From: Fidelibacterota bacterium
GTDB taxonomy: Bacteria > Fidelibacterota > UBA8477 > JABMPR01
Direction: 5' to 3'
DNA: 64,000 bases
Assembly: GCA_021734325.1 (NCBI GenBank)
Contig: JAIPJF010000007.1
Location: forward strand, 78,210-142,209
The position numbers and the translations under genes are program-made. Positions 38,240 to 45,821 of this stretch are shown here, one piece after another. The notes under the pieces are model-generated. The model did not search any database. It was not told where the DNA came from and was given only the letters and a program-made list of their open reading frames with translations. The stretch's first letter is position 1. The number at the start of each line of letters is the position of its first letter.

Positions 38240-39391
38240 ATGAGACGACTCAACAAATATGTCCGCTTGGCTGGCGCAGGCTTTCTGCTCGCAAGCGTTA
38301 CGCTGGCACAGAGTACCGACCCGGCCATGAACCCCTTCTTCCAGCCCAATGAAACAAGTTTCTACTACGGTAGCGGTGATGTGAATGGAGATGGAAGTAT
38401 AGACGTAGACGACTATTCCGCCATGGAGGCAGGTGTTCAAAACGACATGTCGGACATCGACGGCAACGGAACCCCATCAACGGCCAACGATCTGTCCATC
38501 CTGAATCAATATTTGCAGGGCAGTATAGAATACCTCCCAGGGCACTGGAATTATCTGCAGGCACAGTCTGAACGTGAGTACTGGCTAGAATCAATGTTAG
38601 CAATTGATGCTACAAGCGAGCTCCCATATCAAACAGGAGTATTCATTTCAGGAGATTATAGAACAGTAACCGAAATGAATTTTGCAGGAAGAATTAATCC
38701 AAACGACCCAAATATACCCTATAATCAGGATATCATTAATTTTGCACGATTCAATCTACCTGTTTATGGAGTTTCAGTAATTGATCCAAACTCAAGCTGG
38801 GGTCATGGAATGGATGCAATATTAAAGGGCGAAAATCCTTTAAGCTGGGATGATTGGTCATTTGTAGAACCACAGAATGATGATATTAACGTTCAACCGG
38901 GGGGATGGAATATTCCGCACGGAACTTTGTTGGGCATAGATGTATTAGGGGGGTTCCAAGAAAATGGTAATAGGATTAACATAGCGATAGTAGCCTTTCA
39001 AATAGACGAAAATGGAATTCCTAGTTTATATCCTTTGGTGGGAACTTATCCAAATCCTGGTCTGATATTGGAACGCCCTGCTGTATCTGTAGATGACGAA
39101 GTTGAACATCCACTATCCTTCATACTTATTCAAAACTATCCCAACCCCTTTAATCCAAGCACTACAATTCATTATGATATCCCGACAGAATCTTTGGTGC
39201 AGTTAGCTGTATACGATGTTCGTGGACGGCAGATCAAAACGCTGGTCAGTGAGGAAAAGCCTGCAGGCAGCTATGCTGTCCTATGGGACGGGTCGGATGA
39301 CAGCGGAGCGCAAGTTAGTACGGGTGTGTATTTCGCCCGGCTACAAGTGGGCAATTATTCATGCACAATCAAAATGGTGTATTTGCCATAA
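38240..39391 (+). CDS. Secreted dockerin-like protein with type IX sorting domain
   Basis: 383 residues from the ATG at 38240. Signal peptide (AGAGFLLASVTLAQ), a dockerin-like pair of Ca-binding segments at residues ~42-90 (DVNGDGSIDVDDY and DIDGNGTPSTANDLSILNQY), an unrecognised middle region, and a C-terminal domain with NYPNPFNPSTTIHYDIP, VYDVRGRQIKTLVSEE and GVYFARLQVGNYS typical of type IX (Por) secretion signals of this phylum. Base composition changes around 38590: the first part is GC-richer and the rest AT-rich, suggesting domain shuffling. It may dock to a cohesin such as the one at 52.2 kb. Confidence 0.75.
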   Translation: MRRLNKYVRLAGAGFLLASVTLAQSTDPAMNPFFQPNETSFYYGSGDVNGDGSIDVDDYSAMEAGVQNDMSDIDGNGTPSTANDLSILNQYLQGSIEYLPGHWNYLQAQSEREYWLESMLAIDATSELPYQTGVFISGDYRTVTEMNFAGRINPNDPNIPYNQDIINFARFNLPVYGVSVIDPNSSWGHGMDAILKGENPLSWDDWSFVEPQNDDINVQPGGWNIPHGTLLGIDVLGGFQENGNRINIAIVAFQIDENGIPSLYPLVGTYPNPGLILERPAVSVDDEVEHPLSFILIQNYPNPFNPSTTIHYDIPTESLVQLAVYDVRGRQIKTLVSEEKPAGSYAVLWDGSDDSGAQVSTGVYFARLQVGNYSCTIKMVYLP

Positions 39392-39419
39392 TCACATTTG
39401 GTCAAGGAGAGCAACGTTT

Positions 39420-40121
39420 TTGAAATTTCAGCATAGCGAAGATTATCAGCATAGCGGCAAGTATCAGTATAGACTCAAAGAACTGAAACCAGTATTCTGG
39501 GCGCAGCTCATTGGTGGAGAGGGGGTTCAATATTGGTTTGAGGGGGAAGACCCGGATGAGATCCCAACTCAGACACTTACCCCTGATGAGAGAAGATACA
39601 TTCATGAGGGACCACTCAGACCTCTCCTGAAGGACAAACGAACTGTTGATATCATGAAGGATTATGGCACAGAATATTGTGTCCATGACATAAACAAACG
39701 GATTGCTAAAAGTCTGCTTGACGAATTTGAACAAATAGCGGAAACATGCCCCGAGAAATTATTGAGGCAGTATCTTGCTGCCATAGATCGTTTCTATCAA
39801 TGGTTCTGGGAAAATAGGGAGAAAGGTGACGAAAAGCTCTTCACACGGTTCCTAAGGCACCTTCAACACCAGAGGCAGATCAGCCAGCAGCCAGCCACCT
39901 GGTATACACTTAGGGAAGCGGCTGCCTACTCAAGAACAGGTGTTACCAAATTACGCGAGCTGATCGATGTTGGAAAATTACGATCCTACCGGCTCGACGA
40001 TGCAAAATCCAAATCGACTATTCTGTTGCACCGTAAAGATCTTGATGCAGTCATTCTCTTTGACAGATCCAGCGGCTTGACCAAGCGCGAACAACAGAGA
40101 CTCAAATCATATGGCAGTTAA
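39420..40121 (+). CDS. DNA-binding protein with C-terminal excisionase-like helix-turn-helix
   Basis: 233 residues from a TTG at 39420 preceded by AAGGAGAG. The N-terminal 160 residues are an unrecognised helical region. The C-terminus matches the excisionase/HTH_17 domain: TWYTLREAAAYSRTGVTKLR, DVGKLRSYRLDDAKSKST and LLHRKDLDAVILF. Such domains sit in recombination directionality factors and regulators of mobile elements, which fits the position just inside the island. Confidence 0.65.
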   Translation: MKFQHSEDYQHSGKYQYRLKELKPVFWAQLIGGEGVQYWFEGEDPDEIPTQTLTPDERRYIHEGPLRPLLKDKRTVDIMKDYGTEYCVHDINKRIAKSLLDEFEQIAETCPEKLLRQYLAAIDRFYQWFWENREKGDEKLFTRFLRHLQHQRQISQQPATWYTLREAAAYSRTGVTKLRELIDVGKLRSYRLDDAKSKSTILLHRKDLDAVILFDRSSGLTKREQQRLKSYGS

Positions 40122-40924
40122 AACATCAACAGTTAAATAGGAAGCCATTCAGGGGTCATCGGGTTTTGTGAATTATTTGCCTGTGAGCCAAAACGCGAAT
40201 GAAGTGTAAAGACACCACCTAAGCTCACCATTATATACTTCATGCTACGTAGAAATCCAAAGAAGAGTACGAGTGATGTATCAATCGATATTGTAATTTT
40301 GATCACTAAGGAAATTCGAGGGTGAGAGCTTGCCGGCCATAGCTGGATGTTCCACAATCGCAGGGGGAAATTGTTAATTGCGCTTGACCGGGGAAAAAGC
40401 TAGCCAGTAAGCTGTGAACAATTTTACCCGGACATGAGCAAAACTTCGCTTCGCTCATTTCTCCCTGGCCCTGGAAATGTGCCAACTCATGTCGGCAGGC
40501 TCGGTTTAATAGAAGCTCTAAAAGCAAGAGCAGCCGGTCAAGGTGATAAGAGTGCCTCACATCATTAAGCGAGGACATAGTTGATACATTCCTGGACATC
40601 TATTACAAACTATTTATTAATTATAATAATATAATAGAGAGGTTTCGCGTAAAAAAAAATAGAAATTCCCTTGTACTAAACTTTTCTGTTTTCAATAATA
40701 ATATACCCTGATCGCCAGAATTATTTCACTCTGAAAATGAGGAATGGTACCAGATAAAGCCTCGAATAGAATATAGCGACATCAGAAAACGATAAATGAC
40801 ACGGTAATGCATATATAAATTATCATCAATACTTAAATTGCTGTATGGAGCTGACATCAAAAATAGATAGATGTCAAATAGCGTATCTCAGGGAATATCT
40901 GAACAAGATTTTAGAAGGGGTTTT
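40122..40924. other. Intergenic stretch with a partial copy of the island repeat
   Basis: About 800 bases without a convincing gene. It holds a 21-base element (40285-40305), 20/21 identical to part of the 102-bp repeat at 42.1 kb, and an inverted repeat with ATGAGC/GCTCAT arms near 40434-40462. AT-rich runs occupy 40610-40720. Nothing else was recognised. Confidence 0.45.
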
Positions 40925-41875
40925 TTAGACCTTCGATTGATCCTTGAGGATTTTCACATACGATTTTGATTTTGGAAAGCTCCTGGTTTTCTTCATGAAC
41001 ACAATTGTTTGTATGTCCTCAGGAATATTATGATTGTGTTGCTTACAAACAAAACGTACTGTGCTCTCATACTCAGCAATTGAATCAAAGTGTTGTGATT
41101 TCCTTTTATCCCGGATGTATGAACTCAATTCTGAGAGCCCGGCTTTGGCCAGCTCCCGCCACCGAGGTGGGAATACCTGATCCTTTTCTACAGGTAGGAT
41201 ATGGTGATGTTTGCAGAATAGTTTATAGGAACCATGCCCAGTAAATCTTGGACTGATAAATTTCTCTTCAAGCCGGGTTGGATGATGGTAGTGTGTTCTA
41301 GGTGAAATATCACTTTTCCATAGCGCTTCCTCAAAAAGATCAAGAATGTGATAGTGCGAATAATCCAATGTCGGTGCCAAGAAGATCCATTTGAACTTAG
41401 GGAAGTATCCAAAAAATAAAGAATGCTCATAGAGATGCCCACGAATGTAAATGGAAATTGGAGGTTCCAAATATCCAGTGACAAATAGATCATCAGGATC
41501 ATCCGGTGCAATTGAGTCAGCCACTCTGGTTTTGTAGGGTTTGGCACGCCACTCTGCCAACCGTCGTTGAAGTGTCCTCAGCATGGATTGATTAAACTTG
41601 TTGGGCGAGTGCTTTATCAGGAAATTTAAAATCTTTTGACTGGTCGCCCTGGGATCCTCTTCTAATAATGGAACAACAAGAAGCTCCCAGTCATCATCAA
41701 AATGATGGGGCGCTGTGAAATGTCGTAGAGCTTTGATCTCGCTGGGGAGCCTATTCTGATTCTTGTATTTGTGCGCGGTGGAATAACAAATTCCCAGCCT
41801 CCTGGATATACTTGCCAGGGACTCACCTCTTTTTAGCCGGAAGTGCAATTCCTCCACTATGGAATCAGTAAGCAT
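40925..41875 (-). CDS. Degenerate IS21/IstA-like transposase
   Basis: 316 residues. The N-terminal homeodomain-like HTH (LKRGESLASISRRLGICYST) and the following PLLEEDPRATSQKILNFLIK and FNQSMLRTLQRRLAEWRA correspond to the conserved N-terminal half of IstA. The DDE domain is present only in outline: HSLFFGYFPKFKWIFLAPTL matches the HLLFHFVLPYSNW region, but where IS21 members have an HRTD catalytic motif this protein reads RTHYHH, and the third acidic residue is not clear. No istB or inverted repeats are seen. It is either a dead transposase or a repurposed DNA-binding protein. Confidence 0.6.
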   Translation of the reverse strand: MLTDSIVEELHFRLKRGESLASISRRLGICYSTAHKYKNQNRLPSEIKALRHFTAPHHFDDDWELLVVPLLEEDPRATSQKILNFLIKHSPNKFNQSMLRTLQRRLAEWRAKPYKTRVADSIAPDDPDDLFVTGYLEPPISIYIRGHLYEHSLFFGYFPKFKWIFLAPTLDYSHYHILDLFEEALWKSDISPRTHYHHPTRLEEKFISPRFTGHGSYKLFCKHHHILPVEKDQVFPPRWRELAKAGLSELSSYIRDKRKSQHFDSIAEYESTVRFVCKQHNHNIPEDIQTIVFMKKTRSFPKSKSYVKILKDQSKV

Positions 41876-42038
41876 TCAGCTTCTCCTGTAACACATTTTT
41901 TAAACTCGAAATATCATATTTTATAGGCCACAATTTAGCTCGACTGGTTGAGTTTCGGAACGCTCATTTCGCGACTAACTTTGTCTGTTTGAATATCATG
42001 GATTCACTCACTCGGAATGATTCCAAATGAGCACAAAG

Positions 42039-42191
42039 GGCAAATATTTTGCCCATGTTGCTTCTATAGGAATCGTAGTTTTGATCACTTACTCATCTTT
42101 ACTGAATACTCTCAATCAATGACACCGAAAAGACAAAAATGGCAAATATTTTGCCCATGTTGCTTCTATAGATATCGTAATTTTGATCACT
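42039..42191. repeat. Two copies of a 102-bp direct repeat with palindromic core
   Basis: GGCAAATATTTTGCCC occurs at 42039-42054 and 42141-42156; each copy continues for about 30 more conserved bases to a TTTTGATCACT element (42069-42089 and 42171-42191), giving an exact 102-base period. GGCAAA-TAT-TTTGCC is a 15-bp inverted repeat. A third TTTTGATCACT element lies at 40285-40305. The copies precede the radC-like gene and may be operators or iterons. Confidence 0.65.
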
Positions 42192-42323
42192 TGAGACAAA
42201 AATACTACACCTCTAGGAAAACTGAAAAAGCACTCGCTTTTCGGGTATATGAAAGATGCACAAAGAAGGTATTTCTTTGCCATTGCCAACACCCAAAATT
42301 TTAAAAATAGAAGGAGAAAAATC

Positions 42324-42371
42324 ATGGATAAAAAGCTTGATCATTTCTCAAGGATTACCTATGAAAATTGA
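42324..42371 (+). CDS. 15-residue leader peptide overlapping the radC-like gene
   Basis: ATG at 42324 after AAGGAG, 15 codons, stop at 42369-42371. The radC-like start (42361) lies inside its last codons, which suggests translational coupling. The peptide has no visible regulatory codon run. Confidence 0.4.
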   Translation: MDKKLDHFSRITYEN

Positions 42372-42813
42372 CAAGGTCGCAGATCAACTGATACTCGAAG
42401 AATACGTTCGAAGATTCACAATTCAAGCAGGAGAATCCATTCGATCAGCCAAAGAAGCTGCCAATCACTTCCGTGCCTTTTTTGCTGCAGATGCTGCCAA
42501 GAAAGAGAAGTTCGTTGTTTGCTTTTTGAACGGACAGCACCAGGTGCTAACTACGGAGGTTCTGTTCGAGGGTTCATTGACGACTTCAGCGGTTTTTCCG
42601 AGGGAAGTGATTACCCGTGTTATCGAATTGGGATCCGCGGCAGTGATACTTGCTCACAACCATCCGAGCGGTTGCCTCACACCATCCTCTAGTGACAGAG
42701 CAGTCACCAAGAAGTTGCAAACGGCACTGGAAGCGATCGATGTGGAAACCCTCGATCATTTGGTTATCGGTGGCAGTGAGCATTACAGCTTCGCAGATAA
42801 TCGTTTACTCTAA
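42361..42813 (+). CDS. Short RadC-family JAMM-domain protein
   Basis: 150 residues consisting only of the RadC/JAMM domain: EVITRVIELGSAAVILAHNH leads into the metal motif H99-N-H101-P with S109 and D112, and the C-terminus ends DHLVIGGSEHYSFADNRLL. The N-terminal helix-hairpin-helix of chromosomal RadC is missing, so it is the short form common on plasmids and ICEs, where it sits beside antirestriction and recombination genes. AAGGA lies 6 bases before ATG 42361. Confidence 0.88.
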   Translation: MKIDKVADQLILEEYVRRFTIQAGESIRSAKEAANHFRAFFAADAAKKEKFVVCFLNGQHQVLTTEVLFEGSLTTSAVFPREVITRVIELGSAAVILAHNHPSGCLTPSSSDRAVTKKLQTALEAIDVETLDHLVIGGSEHYSFADNRLL

Positions 42814-42848
42814 AACCCCAACCAGCTCACCTCAATAAGGCAGCTCAC

Positions 42849-42864
42849 CGGAACATCTGTTCCG
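42849..42864. promoter_or_regulatory. LexA-like (SOS box-type) palindrome
   Basis: CGGAACA-TC-TGTTCCG, a perfect 16-bp palindrome containing GAAC-N4-GTTC, the Gram-positive LexA consensus. A further half site TTGGAACA lies about 20 bases downstream. It stands ahead of the DUF932 gene, so DNA-damage control is possible but unproven. Confidence 0.4.
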
Positions 42865-42987
42865 AAGATCCTGTCTTTTGGAACACAAACTCTAACAAGA
42901 AAAAAACAGACAATTTAGGGATATGAAGTATGGGAGAGACTATCTGCTCCCAGAACCGCATATTCAAAAAAAAACAGGAGAATGATT

Positions 42988-43719
42988 ATGACTATGCTTT
43001 TACATCAAGGCGGAGAAGAATGTTCGTTGGAAGATCTAAAGAACATTCCATTGCCAGTAGAAACCAGGAGCTACAAGCCGGTTTCACATTACGATCTCTC
43101 GGTCAACATCGCCAGAGTAGCCAGCGAGCTGCTGAGAGAGTTTACGCTCCAAAATAGCCAATTTGGTGTTGCCAAGTCGGGAGCACAGCTCTTTGCTGTT
43201 CACACCTTCAAAAATGCGAATGAAGAACTCGGTCTTTCCATTGCCTTCAGGAATTCACTGGACAAGTCTCTATCTGTCGGTATGGCATTTGGGGCGCAAG
43301 TGTTTGTCTGTGACAACCTGGCACTCACTGGTTCTATAGTTAAAATTCGCAAACATACTACCAATGTTCATACGGATCTGGAAGAGATGATTCTCACCGG
43401 TGTCTATCGAGCTAGGACATCTTTCATCAGCGCTGTTGATGATGCTGGAAAGATGAAACAGATCGAGATCGCAGATGATGGGGCTTATCGAGCCCTGGGG
43501 CACCTCTTCGGTCACAAGGTCTTATCACCGAGACAGATGCCTGTTGCCTTGAAGGAATGGCATCACCCGTCACATCAAGAGTTCGAGCCCAGAAATTTGT
43601 GGTCACTGTTCAATTCGGTAACAGAAGCTCTTAAAACGTCACCACCACAAAGCATCATGGAAAAGCACATCGGCCTGCATCAGCACCTGCTGCCGAATCA
43701 AGCGAGATGGCAGGCATGA
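42988..43719 (+). CDS. DUF932 phage/plasmid-like protein
   Basis: 243 residues. VETRSYKPVSHYDLSVNIAR at the start, QFGVAKSGAQLFAVHTFKNA, LGLSIAFRNSLDKSLSVGMA, GAQVFVCDNLALTG are the DUF932 core motifs. DUF932 proteins (phage/plasmid-like TIGR03299) occur on mobile elements near recombination genes; the biochemical role is not established. The start is taken as 42988, seven bases after GGAG. Its TGA overlaps the next small ORF as ATGA. Confidence 0.85.
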   Translation: MTMLLHQGGEECSLEDLKNIPLPVETRSYKPVSHYDLSVNIARVASELLREFTLQNSQFGVAKSGAQLFAVHTFKNANEELGLSIAFRNSLDKSLSVGMAFGAQVFVCDNLALTGSIVKIRKHTTNVHTDLEEMILTGVYRARTSFISAVDDAGKMKQIEIADDGAYRALGHLFGHKVLSPRQMPVALKEWHHPSHQEFEPRNLWSLFNSVTEALKTSPPQSIMEKHIGLHQHLLPNQARWQA

Positions 43720-43856
43720 ACGGCCAGCATATCAAGGCCCTGATCGTCATGGGTCTGCAGTTCTTGGCTACAATTGCAGAGATACTATTCACTAAACCCA
43801 TAGAAAAAGCAAAGGAGGACTCTCATGACAAAGCAAGAGATCCTGGAAACGATTGA
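43716..43856 (+). CDS. 46-residue predicted membrane peptide overlapping DUF932 and the nuclease gene
   Basis: ATG overlaps the DUF932 stop as ATGA; TGA at 43854-43856 lies inside the nuclease gene. The product carries one hydrophobic helix (IKALIVMGLQFLATIAEILF) followed by a charged tail. The coding evidence is the coupled start and the helix; it could also be a chance frame. Confidence 0.4.
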   Translation: MNGQHIKALIVMGLQFLATIAEILFTKPIEKAKEDSHDKARDPGND

Positions 43857-44736
43857 GCTGAGACAGTCAACTCTGAAGACCTGGTTATCATGCCCACTCA
43901 TGTACAAGTTCAGGCATATTGACAAACTGGAACCGGCTTTCAGGTATCCAGGGACAGTACATGGATCTGCGCTCCACCTGGTCCTCTCCTGGCTCCATGA
44001 AGGCCTCTGGAAGGGTGATCTGAGGTCTCTGTATACCAAAGCCCTCAATTATCAACTCTATGCCTCAGAGGAGGAACATATCCCTGTTCGCTGGGGAGGA
44101 GAGATAGACAAAGAGATAGAAGCTCTCAAGGTCAATGCGGTGGAGATTCTGGAGAACTATCGAAGCAAATCGTACAATCGAGATGCTTTGGTCCTGTTCT
44201 CAGAGGTACAGTTCAGAGTGAAGATACTGGGATACCTGTTCACGGGAACCATCGATCAGGTTCGAAAGAATTCCGATGGAACTGTGGAGTTATTGGACTT
44301 CAAATCATCGAAGATGCGGCCCAATCAGTACGCCATACCCAATGACCTGCAGCTGACACTGTATGCCTATGCCTGTAAATTCGGAGAACTACTTGTTGAT
44401 GGCATCTGGGTTAAGCCAAATATGCTGGTCGATTCCGTCGGGATCTACTTCCTGCGGGCTCATGAAGGCTATAAACGCAAGACCGGAAACAGTAATGTGG
44501 GTGATGAGAAGGGCGATCCCTTCTTCAGAACCACCAAGAGCATTCAGGATCTGCGTGCATTTCGAACAGAGATACGCCACCAGCTCTCTGCCATGGTCAA
44601 ACCTTGGTACTACCCCAATACGGCGAGCTGTGCCTTCTGTAGCTATACAGCGCATTGTATTGGTCGAAATGATAACCTGCCAACAGACCAGGCTGAGGAA
44701 GCCCAGGAGCTGTTGGCTGAATTAAACATGGCATAA
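43825..44736 (+). CDS. PD-(D/E)XK superfamily nuclease, RecB/Cas4-like, with Fe-S cysteines
   Basis: 303 residues. The nuclease core has Asp144 in FTGTIDQV and the D158-x-K160 pair in LLDFKSSK, with a GTVHGSALH segment near the N-terminus and a QLTLYAYACKF strand after. Four cysteines that could hold an Fe-S cluster are in WLSCPLMYKF (Cys23) and SCAFCSYTAHC at the C-terminus, the AddB/Cas4 arrangement. It is not next to cas genes, so a phage or element recombination/exonuclease role is more likely. AAAGGAGG precedes the ATG. Confidence 0.88.
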   Translation: MTKQEILETIELRQSTLKTWLSCPLMYKFRHIDKLEPAFRYPGTVHGSALHLVLSWLHEGLWKGDLRSLYTKALNYQLYASEEEHIPVRWGGEIDKEIEALKVNAVEILENYRSKSYNRDALVLFSEVQFRVKILGYLFTGTIDQVRKNSDGTVELLDFKSSKMRPNQYAIPNDLQLTLYAYACKFGELLVDGIWVKPNMLVDSVGIYFLRAHEGYKRKTGNSNVGDEKGDPFFRTTKSIQDLRAFRTEIRHQLSAMVKPWYYPNTASCAFCSYTAHCIGRNDNLPTDQAEEAQELLAELNMA

Positions 44737-44753
44737 TGCCAGAAGGGAAAACA

Positions 44754-45470
44754 ATGGAACATCAATTAATCGAAACCGACACAGTCAAGCAGGCTTTGTC
44801 TGTTGCCGGGTGGGATATGGAAATGGAACTGGCCGGCATGGCTGTTGGGACATCTCAGTTTGAGCTGCCCAGAGTTCGCATAGAGCATAAGGATAATGGA
44901 AAACATCGGATGTATATCGATTCCGGTGAGAGCTATCTGGATGATCAATCCCAGGAGATCGAAATACCTGGCAACAAGCTGAATGCTGTAGTGTTTGCTG
45001 AACAGAATATCCGTGCATTCTGGAAAGAAGGCGACGAGGTCCCCGCCTGTTCTGGCATCGATGATATGCCGATTGGCATAGAACCATTGGCAGTTAGTTG
45101 TAAACGCTGTGAGCATGGTGTCATGGGTGGAAAATGCAAGCCCAAGGTACGTCTGCTCCTGCTGGCTGAGAATGACGGTGAGATCAAACCACTGATCATG
45201 AATCTGTCACCAACATCCATCAAGCACTGGAATGTTCACAAGAAAAAGCTGGCAAGATCTAATCTTCCAGTGGTTGCCGTTAACACAACATTCGAGTTAG
45301 AGGATGTGAAGAAAAATGGCTTTCGTTGGGCAGAAGTGAAGCTTGGAATGGATGGAATCGCTTCACGAGAGTTGCTGGTCATCGCCAGAACAGCGCGGAA
45401 TGAGCTGGAAGAGTTCACCAAGCAGATTTCCAAAAGTGATTTCGATGATTCAGGAGATAAGCAAGATTAA
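44754..45470 (+). CDS. Hypothetical element-borne protein with a CxxC cluster
   Basis: 238 residues. The only motif is SCKRCEHGVMGGKC followed by KVRLLLL, a zinc-ribbon-like or Fe-S cluster. The flanking pattern (acidic C-terminal tail, ending FDDSGDKQD) resembles single-strand DNA binding proteins of phages, whose acidic tails bind partners, but no fold could be confirmed. ATG 44754 follows GAAGGG; an in-frame ATG at 44736 overlaps the nuclease stop as TAATG. Placement after the PD-(D/E)XK gene supports a shared role. Confidence 0.6.
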   Translation: MEHQLIETDTVKQALSVAGWDMEMELAGMAVGTSQFELPRVRIEHKDNGKHRMYIDSGESYLDDQSQEIEIPGNKLNAVVFAEQNIRAFWKEGDEVPACSGIDDMPIGIEPLAVSCKRCEHGVMGGKCKPKVRLLLLAENDGEIKPLIMNLSPTSIKHWNVHKKKLARSNLPVVAVNTTFELEDVKKNGFRWAEVKLGMDGIASRELLVIARTARNELEEFTKQISKSDFDDSGDKQD

Positions 45471-45507
45471 CAGCTTGCCTCATTTTAAAGCTAAAGTAAT
45501 TTGCTCC

Positions 45508-45656
45508 CGCCAGACAGTTATCATGCCAAGTTAAATAAAAGCTTGGCCTTCGCAGAATATCAAGTGGGCATCATTGCCCCTTGGAGCAACTCTGCGGAGT
45601 TAAAATCGGTGACTGTCTGGCGACACCACTTGAGGCTTCAAGGGCTTTTTCTTTTT
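45508..45656 (+). ncRNA. Putative structured non-coding RNA with three-way junction
   Basis: P1: 45508-45522 pairs with 45608-45622 (15 bp; the outer 11 bp CGCCAGACAGT/ACTGTCTGGCG are perfect). P2 hairpin: GCCAAGT (45525-45531) with GCTTGGC (45541-45547). P3: CTTCGCAGA (45548-45556) with TCTGCGGAG (45591-45599). P3b: CAAG-bulge-GGGCA (45561-45570) with TGCCCCTTG (45575-45583), loop TCAT. An unpaired TTAAAATC closes the junction. A terminator hairpin CTTGA-GGCT-TCAAG then T-rich tract follows (45629-45655). It lies between the CxxC gene and the GTPase, which is why a riboswitch-like leader is a second possibility. No known class was recognised. Confidence 0.65.
45629..45656 (+). terminator. 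Intrinsic terminator of the structured RNA
   Basis: 5-bp stem CTTGA/TCAAG with GGCT loop followed by GGC, five T, C, five T. Short stem, strong T tract. Confidence 0.55.
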
Positions 45657-45689
45657 AGCTCTCAAGTACAACCTAGACTTGGGGCTTAG

Positions 45690-45788
45690 ATGATGAAGAA
45701 CCCTACTTTTTATTTTCTGATTATCGGATATACCCCCCTACTCGCTGCAGATGAAGTAGTGTCCATGGCCATCGGCAAGAGAGTCTAA
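45690..45788 (+). CDS. 32-residue hydrophobic peptide upstream of the GTPase
   Basis: Two successive ATG codons at 45690 and 45693, TAA at 45786-45788. Hydrophobic start (YFLIIGYTPLLAA) then a polar tail. Weak GGGG ribosome-binding site. Coding status uncertain. Confidence 0.3.
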   Translation: MMKNPTFYFLIIGYTPLLAADEVVSMAIGKRV

Positions 45789-45821
45789 AGAGAATCGTGG
45801 CCAATAAACGGAGGATTAAAT

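Noticed and set aside
42017..42304. ORF with a repeated CPCCFYR motif that looks like a zinc-binding protein
   Set aside because: The repeated motif is simply the translation of the 102-bp direct repeat, there is no ribosome-binding site, and the repeat is conserved as palindromes, not as codons.
45508..45622. Retron msr-msd RNA or integron attC site
   Set aside because: No reverse transcriptase or integrase is in the window, and the fold is a three-way junction rather than the near-perfect hairpin of attC.
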